A stretch of 64,000 nucleotides of DNA from CAXBES01 sp963974915 (lineage in GTDB: Bacteria; Bacteroidota; Bacteroidia; Flavobacteriales; Flavobacteriaceae): contig CAXBES010000006.1 in NCBI GenBank assembly GCA_963974915.1, positions 132,386 to 196,385 of the forward strand. The letters run 5' to 3'. Below the pieces are notes generated by a model. That model saw only the letters and a list, made by a program, of their open reading frames with translations, did not search any database and was not told the origin of the DNA. Shown in pieces: positions 26,560-33,262 of this stretch (the stretch's first letter is position 1; each line of letters starts with the position of its first letter). Both the position numbers and the translations under genes were made by a program.

Positions 26560-27158
26560 TGTTCCCCAAAATCTTTCACTCCCGCTTCTATTCTAACTTG
26601 AAGATCGTTAACTTTTGGCGGAATGGGACAAGAGTAATTTGAATTATATGCACAGTATGGATTATACGCCTTGTTGAAATCTAAGATCATACTATTTCCC
26701 TGCGGAATCTGAGTATCTAGAAAACGCCCGCCTCCGTAAGAACCGTCACCACTTGTGAGATCAGTAAATGGTAAAAACAAATACTCTTCGTAACCTTCCT
26801 CGCTTTCGTGAGAGGTACTCTGATATAATTCGAGTTTAAGTTCTTTACCTTCTAAAGTGAACAAAACCTCACCATACTTAACATACTCAGGCAACCGACT
26901 TGTTGTTGTGGGCATTAAAAAAGGAGTTTCATCCGGTGTACGAATAAAAACAGCCTCTACCCTAAAATCTAAATTTATGGGGTAAAAATCTAAACCCTTA
27001 AAATCTGTCAAATCCTTCTTTTCCAAAATGCTGGTCTCCGGGTCACTAAATGTTTCGTTTTCCGAAAGCTGATACTCTTTAATCTCCTTTAAAATATCTT
27101 CTTGTGCACTAATAACACATGTAAAAAGAAATAAAAAGCTTAAAATTAGATATTTCAT
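26556..27158 (-). CDS. DUF1684 domain exported protein
   Basis: A 200-residue protein with a signal peptide (MKYLILSFLFLFTCVISAQ) and a DUF1684 domain: FYPINLDFRVEAVF, EYVKYGEVLFTLEGKELKLELYQ, EEYLFLPFTDLTSGDGSYGGGRFLD, and the signature end FNKAYNPYCAYNSNYSCPIPPKVNDLQVRIEAGVKDF. The frame extends to 27197, but the ATG at 27158 starts the signal peptide. Function is unknown; family members are annotated only by domain. Convergent with crcB with overlapping stops. Confidence 0.88.
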   Translation of the reverse strand: MKYLILSFLFLFTCVISAQEDILKEIKEYQLSENETFSDPETSILEKKDLTDFKGLDFYPINLDFRVEAVFIRTPDETPFLMPTTTSRLPEYVKYGEVLFTLEGKELKLELYQSTSHESEEGYEEYLFLPFTDLTSGDGSYGGGRFLDTQIPQGNSMILDFNKAYNPYCAYNSNYSCPIPPKVNDLQVRIEAGVKDFGEH

Positions 27159-27232
27159 CTGGATTTGTTTTCTGTAAAAATAGGAAAGAATTTGCAATCT
27201 TTTTTTTAGTATTGCTTCTGAAAGTTATCTAA

Positions 27233-27874
27233 ATGTCTTCAAAAGTTAAGATCCTCATTGTACTCTTCTTCTTCGGACTGTCGCATGCATATGCACAATC
27301 TATTAAAACTGATAAAAAAGCACTCGCTTTTTTAGCTTCCGAAGAAAAAGTAAATGTCATCTTCGCTTACAACGAAATCCTTTACAATACCGACGACTTA
27401 ACTGAAAAGGACTTTTTGGCTCACATTCATGCAAAAATAACGAAACACGGAACAGCACAAATGGCAAGAGATTGGCGTAAAGAGTTTATAAATGCAAGGA
27501 AGAAAACATGGCCGGAAGCCTTTGTAAAGGCTTTAAACGATGAACTCATCAAATATAAGAATGCTCCGAGATTTGTGCTTAACGAACCAAATACCAACTA
27601 TATCATGGTGGTACATACGCATCAAATTGATTTCGGATTTGATGCCGGGGTAATTAAAAAACCAGCCGACGCGAAAATCGATATTTATTTTTATAAAGCT
27701 TCAGATAAAGAAAATTTTATCACGAAATCGAAGGTAAGTGAAGCCAAAGGCCTTTATAATGAAAGTAGATATAAAAACGAAAACTGGCCTAAACCCTCGC
27801 TCAAAAGTATTCAGAATCTATACGAAAGGGTAGCTCCAAATTTAGCCAAATCACTTAAAAGAATTGTAAAATAA
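27233..27874 (+). CDS. Exported protein of unknown function, tandem paralogue 1
   Basis: A 213-residue exported protein with a signal peptide (to AYAQ, ~22). The mature part starts IKTDKKALAFLASEEKVNVIFAYNEILYN, and continues with a conserved block MVVHTHQIDFGFDAGVIKKPADAKIDIYFYKA and a C-terminal ERVAPNLAKSLKRIVK. It is clearly homologous to the next gene (KKALAF LxSEEK, and the same ending, A-xx-LK/FKRIV). I do not recognise a family. Both are likely periplasmic and co-transcribed, 5 bases apart. Confidence 0.75.
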   Translation: MSSKVKILIVLFFFGLSHAYAQSIKTDKKALAFLASEEKVNVIFAYNEILYNTDDLTEKDFLAHIHAKITKHGTAQMARDWRKEFINARKKTWPEAFVKALNDELIKYKNAPRFVLNEPNTNYIMVVHTHQIDFGFDAGVIKKPADAKIDIYFYKASDKENFITKSKVSEAKGLYNESRYKNENWPKPSLKSIQNLYERVAPNLAKSLKRIVK

Positions 27875-27879
27875 TACTT

Positions 27880-28512
27880 ATGAAAAAAATAAGCCTCGCA
27901 ATTATTGCTATCAGCACTTTATTTATTCAACACTCTCATGCTCAACATATTGATATTGATAAAAAGGCACTTGCTTTTCTTTCTTCGGAAGAGAAAATAA
28001 ATATAGAATTTACCTACAACAACTTGTTTTTCAATGCCGATAATATCCCCGAGGATCAATACCTCAAAGAAATTGAAGCAAAAAACAAGGAAAAATACGG
28101 GGATGAAGGTGTGGAAGATTGGATGGATAAATACAATACCTCCAAAGCCGAAAAATGGCCTGAATATTTTACCAATACGCTGAACGCGAAAATGCAGGAA
28201 TATGAAAACGGACCCGAATTTATAATGAATGACCAAAACCTGAAATACACCTTAAAAATAAATACAGACTGGATTTATTTTGGGTATAACGTTGTAGCCG
28301 CAAAATGGCCGAGCAAAGTAAATATGAGCCTCGCTTTTTATGAGACATCAAACCCGGAACAAATTATCTTCGAGACTAACATTAGAAGAGCAATGGGTAA
28401 AAATAATGAAGCTTTTAAATTGGATGGATGGGCTAAATTTGAACGTGTTGGAAAGGCATATGTCAAAGGTGCATATAAACTCGCACAAGCATTTAAAAGA
28501 ATTGTAGATTAA
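27880..28512 (+). CDS. Exported protein of unknown function, tandem paralogue 2
   Basis: A 210-residue paralogue of the preceding gene, with a signal peptide (to SHAQH, ~22) and the matching start IDIDKKALAFLSSEEKINIEFTYNNLFFN. Middle and end blocks also correspond (KINTDWIYFGYNVVAAKWPSKVNMSLAFYET; AYKLAQAFKRIVD). The pair differ widely otherwise, so the duplication is old. Five bases after the first copy. No function can be given. Confidence 0.75.
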   Translation: MKKISLAIIAISTLFIQHSHAQHIDIDKKALAFLSSEEKINIEFTYNNLFFNADNIPEDQYLKEIEAKNKEKYGDEGVEDWMDKYNTSKAEKWPEYFTNTLNAKMQEYENGPEFIMNDQNLKYTLKINTDWIYFGYNVVAAKWPSKVNMSLAFYETSNPEQIIFETNIRRAMGKNNEAFKLDGWAKFERVGKAYVKGAYKLAQAFKRIVD

Positions 28513-28530
28513 ACCAATCAATTTTTTTAT

Positions 28531-28538
28531 TACATTTG
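28531..28538 (+). promoter_or_regulatory. Candidate -7 box for the leader/MFS transcript
   Basis: TACATTTG matches TAnnTTTG exactly, 18 bases before the start of the leader peptide. The nearest TTG upstream is at 28502-28504, 26 bases away, which is a little long. Confidence 0.5.
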
Positions 28539-28555
28539 ATTTAATTATTCAGATA

Positions 28556-28633
28556 ATGAAAATAAGAACATATACCAATAAGCAAAATTGTGTTGTTTCT
28601 AGAGAGAAACGCAAAAGGCGGTGTATGTACTAA
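28556..28633 (+). CDS. 25-residue leader peptide before the MFS transporter
   Basis: An ATG opens a 25-codon frame that begins MKIRTYTNKQN and ends with the basic stretch REKRKRRCMY before TAA. It lies between a -7 box and a strong terminator that both precede the MFS gene. Codons 20-22 contain AAGGCGG (28615-28621), exactly complementary to CCGCCTT (28670-28676) in the terminator. This is the layout of ribosome-controlled attenuation. That it is translated is inference. Confidence 0.6.
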   Translation: MKIRTYTNKQNCVVSREKRKRRCMY

Positions 28634-28660
28634 TTATAAAGAAATAGATTTATTCAATAT

Positions 28661-28697
28661 AAAAACGTCCCGCCTTAGAGCGGGACGTTTTATTTTT
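28661..28697 (+). terminator. Terminator hairpin, probable attenuator of the MFS gene
   Basis: AACGTCCCGC and GCGGGACGTT pair around CTTAGA (28662-28691), followed by ATTTTTAT. It is only 20 bases upstream of the MFS start codon and downstream of the leader peptide, so it would stop transcription before the transporter unless disrupted. Confidence 0.85.
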
Positions 28698-28717
28698 ATA
28701 CATAACTACTAACCAAA

Positions 28718-29956
28718 ATGAAAAAAATTTATAAAAATTATATAAGCAATTTCCAGGGCCTCTCCCGGGAAATCTGGCTATTGTCACTGGTGACCTTTAT
28801 TAACCGGGCCGGTGCTATGGTAATACCTTTCCTTTCACTGTATTTAGTAAATGCCAAAGGCTTTACATTACCGCAGGTAGGATGGATCATGACCTCTTTT
28901 GGAGTAGGATCCCTGGTAGGAACATGGATAGGTGGCCGACTCACAGATACAATAGGTTTTTACAAAGTAATTGTACTAAGTTTATTTTTAGGTGGCATCG
29001 GATTTATACTACTTCAGTTTTTAGATACATTCTATGGATTTTGTGCCGGAATATTTTCTCTTATTTTAGTGGCCGATGCATATCGTCCGGCTATTTTCGT
29101 GGCAGCCGACACCTATAGCAAACCCGGAAATGTAACCAGAAGTATAACGCTAATTAGACTTGCCATAAACCTCGGTTTCTCAATAGGCCCCCTAATAGGA
29201 GGAATTATTATTGCAACCATAAATTATACGTCACTTTTCTGGATCGATGGCATTTCATGTATGATGGCGGCTATCGGTTTGTTTATATGGCTAAAACCGA
29301 AAAAAGTAATAAAAGATGAAACCCAAACACCAGTTGTAAAAGAAGGTGTTTCTCCTTATTTCAACGGACTCTTTATTCTATTTTTCATTATCATGGTGAC
29401 CAATGGTGTAACTTTCGTACAGTATTTTAGCGTGATGCCTCTTTATTACGAGAAAGCCCATTTTTTAACCGAAGACCTTATAGGCTGGCTATTCTTTATA
29501 AACGGTGCGCTAATCGTTATCTTCGAAATGCCTTTGATAACGTGGCTGGAAAAAAAGCAACTATCTAAAACTATGGCTACCTTTTGGGGAATTGTGTTCT
29601 TAGCCTTGAGTTTTATTGTACTTAATATAACGAGTTGGAGCGGTATTCTCGTGGTTTCAATGCTCTTAATGACACTTGGTGAAATGATCGGTTCACCTTT
29701 TTCTAACGCCTTGGCTCTCGAAATGGCGCCCAAAGGAAGAAAGGGAAGTTATATGGGACTGTATAGTATGAGTTTTTCAATTTCACATATTATTGGACAT
29801 AATGGCGGAATGAACCTCGTAGATTCTTATGGTTTCGGCATTACCTGGACGTATATCACAATATTTCTGGTAGTTATTAGCTTACTCACACTTTGGTTAC
29901 ATAAATTGGTCATGAAACCACCTAAGCTTATGCCATCAAAGACTATGAAACCCTAA
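28718..29956 (+). CDS. MFS transporter (drug-efflux type)
   Basis: A 412-residue major facilitator with 12 predicted helices. It has the A-motif between helices 2 and 3 (GTWIGGRLTDTIGFYKV), a helix-5 region with LIRLAINLGFSIGPLIGGII (antiporter-type motif), and a repeat in the second half. The pattern resembles MdtH-like multidrug efflux proteins. Substrate is not evident. Expression is probably controlled by the upstream leader peptide and terminator. The DJ-1 gene follows after 29 bases. Confidence 0.88.
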   Translation: MKKIYKNYISNFQGLSREIWLLSLVTFINRAGAMVIPFLSLYLVNAKGFTLPQVGWIMTSFGVGSLVGTWIGGRLTDTIGFYKVIVLSLFLGGIGFILLQFLDTFYGFCAGIFSLILVADAYRPAIFVAADTYSKPGNVTRSITLIRLAINLGFSIGPLIGGIIIATINYTSLFWIDGISCMMAAIGLFIWLKPKKVIKDETQTPVVKEGVSPYFNGLFILFFIIMVTNGVTFVQYFSVMPLYYEKAHFLTEDLIGWLFFINGALIVIFEMPLITWLEKKQLSKTMATFWGIVFLALSFIVLNITSWSGILVVSMLLMTLGEMIGSPFSNALALEMAPKGRKGSYMGLYSMSFSISHIIGHNGGMNLVDSYGFGITWTYITIFLVVISLLTLWLHKLVMKPPKLMPSKTMKP

Positions 29957-29985
29957 CATAACTATTAATTAAAAATCAATTCGAA

Positions 29986-30741
29986 ATGATAAAATATCTA
30001 ATTTTCTATTTCATTTTCTTCGGAATGTTCTCTTGCGAAAATCCAACAACAAAAGATAAAGTTAAATCTGAAGCTGAGACTTTTACTAAAACGAAGTCCT
30101 TTCCGAAGCTGGATAGCACAAGATATAATGTGGGGTTTTTAATAATGAATGGTGTTTATAATACCGAACTAACCGCACCGTATGATATTTTTCAGCATAC
30201 TGTTTTTAGAGAAAATATTAAAGCGATGAATGTTTTCACGATAGCAGATTCAGACGATTTTATAACAAGTTTCGAAGGGTTGCGCATCCTTCCGGATTTC
30301 AATTATCTAAAAGATGAACTTCCAAGAATTGATATCTTGGTTGTTCCCAGCGCCGAACATCATTTAGATACCGACCTGGAGAATAAAGATTTAATTGAAT
30401 TTGTAAAAGAAGTTGACAAAGAAGCCCTGTATATAACTTCTCATTGCGACGGGGCATTCGTTTTGGCGAAAGCCGGTATTTTAGATAGTGTTGCGTCAAC
30501 AAGGTTCCCCGAGGATGTGGAAGCTATGAAAACTATGTTTGCAAATCTCGATATAAGAGAAGATATATTGTTTGTTCACGATGGTAAATACATCACCTCC
30601 GCGGGAGGTGCTAAAAGCTTTGAAGCAGCCCTGTATTTATGCGAAGTGCTATATGGTAGTAAAATAGCTCGATCTTTGGCCAACGGTCTGGTAATCGATT
30701 GGAATTTGGATAAAGTACCGCATACGGTGATAAAACATTGA
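29986..30741 (+). CDS. DJ-1/PfpI family lipoprotein
   Basis: A 251-residue DJ-1/PfpI-type protein of the class I glutamine-amidotransferase-like fold. A lipobox (GMFSC) and ENPTTKD mark a lipoprotein. The core starts at ~44 (VGFLIMNGVYNTELTAPYDIFQH). The nucleophile elbow ITSHCDGAFVLAKAGILD gives a cysteine at ~150, and FVHDGKYITSAGGAKSFEAALYL follows. The layout is that of the sensor half of GlxA-type regulators, without the AraC DNA-binding part. An extracytoplasmic DJ-1 is unusual. Co-transcribed with the MFS gene. Confidence 0.85.
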   Translation: MIKYLIFYFIFFGMFSCENPTTKDKVKSEAETFTKTKSFPKLDSTRYNVGFLIMNGVYNTELTAPYDIFQHTVFRENIKAMNVFTIADSDDFITSFEGLRILPDFNYLKDELPRIDILVVPSAEHHLDTDLENKDLIEFVKEVDKEALYITSHCDGAFVLAKAGILDSVASTRFPEDVEAMKTMFANLDIREDILFVHDGKYITSAGGAKSFEAALYLCEVLYGSKIARSLANGLVIDWNLDKVPHTVIKH

Positions 30742-30742
30742 A

Positions 30743-30955
30743 CTATTTTCTTACATCCTTTGCTTTTTCTTTAACCCGTATTCTATGCATTCGCTTCGAT
30801 ATGAGCACGGCGTCTAAACAAGAAATGAATAAACCGATAGCAAAGATGAGAAACATAAATCTAACAATAGTATCGCCCATATATTCCAATCCGGTAAAAC
30901 CTAAAGCTAATGTTACAACAGTACCTATTAAAAAGTGTTTTGTATAATTTTTCAT
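30743..30955 (-). CDS. Small membrane protein
   Basis: A 70-residue protein with two hydrophobic segments (about 8-27, FLIGTVVTLALGFTGLEYM, and 31-50, IVRFMFLIFAIGLFISCLDAV) and a basic C-terminus (SKRMHRIRVKEKAKDVRK). Its stop is 2 bases from that of the convergent DJ-1 gene. The overlapping plus-strand frame begins with TTG and lacks protein-like pattern, so the minus strand was chosen. No family recognised. Confidence 0.6.
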   Translation of the reverse strand: MKNYTKHFLIGTVVTLALGFTGLEYMGDTIVRFMFLIFAIGLFISCLDAVLISKRMHRIRVKEKAKDVRK

Positions 30956-31070
30956 GGCTAATTTTTTATTAAAATTAGTCCTAATATTTGATGCATATTA
31001 TTAAAGAATAATCAATTGTAGAAAGTTTAACAAACAGAGTGATTTCTCTTAAATATTCTACAAAAATATT

Positions 31071-31511
31071 CTACAAAGGTTTAATCTCACCGTTTTTTAC
31101 AACCTGAGAAAGTACTATTTGGGTCTTTGTCTCCCCATATGTTATCAATTGATCAATAAATTGCTCCAAATGTTTTTGATTTTTTAAAACCACCTCCATT
31201 ACGATATTTTCGTTACCGGTTATTCGATAACAGTTTAATACCTCATCGTAGGTTTTTACTTTTTCCAAAAAGGGTTTTAATTTTCCCATAAACGCCCGAA
31301 GAGTTATAATAGCTTTAAGCTGATACCCGGTTTCGAATGGAGAAACCTCCGTATTGTAGCCTTGTATTATTCCAACATCTTCCATTTTCCTAATTCTTTC
31401 AGAAACTGCAGGCGAACTAATACCTATGTTTCTACCTATTTCAGCATTAGAGAGTCGGGCATTTTTCTGAAGAAATTTTAATATCTTCCAATTAAGTGAA
31501 TCGATTTTCAT
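31071..31511 (-). CDS. Lrp/AsnC family transcriptional regulator
   Basis: A 146-residue feast/famine regulator. The N-terminal winged helix-turn-helix is LNWKILKFLQKNARLSNAEIGRNIGISSPAVSERIRKMEDVGIIQGY, and the C-terminal RAM domain follows (AIITLRAFMGKLKPFLEKV, VLNCYRITGNENIVMEVV). Such proteins sense amino acids and bind as dimers and octamers. It is divergent from the gene at 31640, and the shared 128-base gap is very A/T-rich. Its target is not evident. Confidence 0.93.
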   Translation of the reverse strand: MKIDSLNWKILKFLQKNARLSNAEIGRNIGISSPAVSERIRKMEDVGIIQGYNTEVSPFETGYQLKAIITLRAFMGKLKPFLEKVKTYDEVLNCYRITGNENIVMEVVLKNQKHLEQFIDQLITYGETKTQIVLSQVVKNGEIKPL

Positions 31512-31639
31512 TTTAAACTGAATAATTTAAAAAAACATTATTTTTAAAGTAAATATACATTTTTACTTTAATATCGAAAGATAAAAATACCGTCTAGTTG
31601 TTAAATTTGGTATGCTTTTGAAAAAGAATACGTTTAAAA

Positions 31640-32035
31640 ATGATCCCAACTGTCCCAAACAAGTTTCCGCAAACGCCTATCTACCAGAAGGCCATAGATA
31701 TTTTTACTTTATCCCGAAGTATTTCCAGTTATTTGATACATGATATTGCTCATTTAAATAACAAGGGACAGGAGAATCCTGACATTTATTTTACCGGAGA
31801 CATTGTTCAGCAATCGGTTTCTCTCGCACCCGAAATACTAAAGGCTGAAAACGAACCTTTTTCAGAAGAAAAGCATAAATATGTAGCATCTGTAACCCGT
31901 CTAACCAATTTATTATACAAAAATTGTGAGCGACTAGAACAGATAAATAGTAACGGAAAAGATTTTCTGCCAATTCTTCGGAAAGAAATAAAGAAATTCA
32001 GAAAGCTACAGCATAATTGGATGCTCACACTTTAA
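31640..32035 (+). CDS. Helical protein of unknown function
   Basis: A 131-residue, mostly helical cytoplasmic protein (KFPQTPIYQKAIDIFTLSRSISSYLIHDIAHL, DIVQQSVSLAPEILKAE, KHKYVASVTRLTNLLYKNCERLEQINS). Length and helix pattern resemble small four-helix-bundle proteins, but I cannot place it in a family. TAAATTTG at 31602-31609 fits a -7 box. Divergent from the Lrp-type regulator, which could control it. Confidence 0.65.
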   Translation: MIPTVPNKFPQTPIYQKAIDIFTLSRSISSYLIHDIAHLNNKGQENPDIYFTGDIVQQSVSLAPEILKAENEPFSEEKHKYVASVTRLTNLLYKNCERLEQINSNGKDFLPILRKEIKKFRKLQHNWMLTL

Positions 32036-32041
32036 CTTCAG

Positions 32042-32497
32042 CTATTTTACTACTCTTGAATCTAGATCTAGAAATTGCTTTTTAACGATCTTAAGTTTTG
32101 AAAAGTCTTTATGATTCGGATTGATTAGAATATTTCTCTCCTCTCTTAAAACTGCAGAGGGAACCGAAAGTGCCAGTTCGTTTTTCTTGTTTAACCATTT
32201 TGAACCAAAATCCTGTGTTTCAGAAACAAACGGATTCGCTTTCCAAAGTGGAAGACTTAGTTTTGGATCAAAGGTTTTAACCATATTATCAGGTACTGTA
32301 ACTTCAATAAATGCATAATCATTATCCAAATACTTAAAATCCAGATGGACTAAAATTTCTAAGATACAAAGAGATAAATGTTCAGAAAAATAAAGCATCG
32401 CATCTCCCTCCTTATTCCATCTGCCTCCATATAAACGTGCCCCTTCACCACTAAGATCATCAATGTATTCCTTTTTAGCTACCCGATATATCTTCAA
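32042..32497 (-). CDS. RES domain toxin
   Basis: A 151-residue RES-domain protein. The N-terminal YRVAKKEYIDDLSGEGARLYGGRWNKEGDAMLYFSEHLSLCILEILVHLDF carries the conserved Arg, Glu and Ser residues that give the family its name and form the NAD-binding pocket. RES toxins degrade NAD+ and stop growth. The partner antitoxin gene ends 10 bases upstream. Length is complete for the family. Confidence 0.93.
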   Translation of the reverse strand: MKIYRVAKKEYIDDLSGEGARLYGGRWNKEGDAMLYFSEHLSLCILEILVHLDFKYLDNDYAFIEVTVPDNMVKTFDPKLSLPLWKANPFVSETQDFGSKWLNKKNELALSVPSAVLREERNILINPNHKDFSKLKIVKKQFLDLDSRVVK

Positions 32498-32507
32498 AAT
32501 TATTTTT

Positions 32508-32999
32508 TTAAGAATATACGCCTTGTTCTATTCTACCCAATACATCTTTGATCAACTTGGTACCAAAACTAGTATCTAAAAAATCAAGTGGCTTTTTATA
32601 ATTAAGCACTCTAATTTCACTGTTTACCCAACGACTAAATTTTTCGATGGACCCTAAAACCTCTATCCCCCTTGAAATAACCTCGGCGATTTCAAGAATT
32701 TGCTCTGTACTATAAACGTTGAGAAGTTCGCTATCACTCTTACGCTGAATGGTTCTATGTGACACATGTATAAGACTACTCATCTTCTCCATCGAAATTC
32801 CCAGAATACTACTTATAGAAGCAACCACAGATTTAGGGAGCCCCTTTCGCGTCACCTCTATAAGATCAATATCACTGTTTATAGCTTGTCCTACCTGAAT
32901 ACTACCCCCCAATACACTTACGATCCTGTCGTATTTGTTTTCGAGACGGTAAAACTCTTTAGGTTCTTTGGTTATATTCTGAATTTTTAGCTTACGCAT
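32508..32999 (-). CDS. Xre/MbcA/ParS-type antitoxin
   Basis: A 163-residue antitoxin with an N-terminal Xre-like helix-turn-helix region (LPKSVVASISSILGISMEKMSSLIHVSHRTIQRK) and a C-terminal DUF2384/MbcA-ParS toxin-binding region (LLNVYSTEQILEIAEVISRGIEVLGSIEKFSRWV and FLDTSFGTKLIKDVLGRIEQGVY). It neutralises the RES toxin and represses the operon. The frame is open to an ATG at 33062, but that lies upstream of the promoter; the ATG at 32999 (MRKLKIQ) follows it and was chosen. Confidence 0.88.
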   Translation of the reverse strand: MRKLKIQNITKEPKEFYRLENKYDRIVSVLGGSIQVGQAINSDIDLIEVTRKGLPKSVVASISSILGISMEKMSSLIHVSHRTIQRKSDSELLNVYSTEQILEIAEVISRGIEVLGSIEKFSRWVNSEIRVLNYKKPLDFLDTSFGTKLIKDVLGRIEQGVYS

Positions 33000-33003
33000 T
33001 ATC

Positions 33004-33046
33004 ACGACATTTGACATAAATATACGAAATTTTGTCGTAATTGCAA
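33004..33046 (-). promoter_or_regulatory. Promoter and operator of the RES/Xre operon
   Basis: On the minus strand a -33 TTG (33044-33046) and a -7 box TATATTTA (33017-33024) are 19 bases apart. TACGACA and TGTCGTGA half-sites (plus-strand ACGACA 33004-33009 and TGTCGT 33033-33038) form an inverted repeat that overlaps the -7 box, a natural place for antitoxin autorepression. Confidence 0.6.
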
Positions 33047-33111
33047 GTAAGTTGCTTACCATTAGTTATTAAAAAAACCTTAGTGTGAACATTTTTTTAA
33101 ATGAAAACTCA

Positions 33112-33255
33112 AGATCCCGCGGCTACGCACGGGATAAGCGATTCGCACACTTTTCGTTCCGAAAAGTGGCAGTAATGGTCAAACGAAGAAGTCTTCAGAT
33201 CCCGCGGCTACGCACGGGATAAGCGATTCGCACACTTTTCGTTCCGAAAAGTGGC
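33112..33255. repeat. 59-bp direct repeat, two identical copies with paired hairpins
   Basis: Positions 33112-33170 and 33197-33255 are identical, at a period of 85. Each copy contains ATCCCG...CGGGAT and a 9-bp hairpin CACTTTTCG/CGAAAAGTG with loop TTC. The second copy ends 8 bases before the icmF stop, so it sits where the icmF mRNA ends. Confidence 0.93.
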
Positions 33256-33262
33256 TCTCTGC

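Noticed and set aside
30738..30947. Plus-strand 69-codon frame after the DJ-1 gene
   Set aside because: It starts with TTG and overlaps a minus-strand frame with two clear membrane helices.
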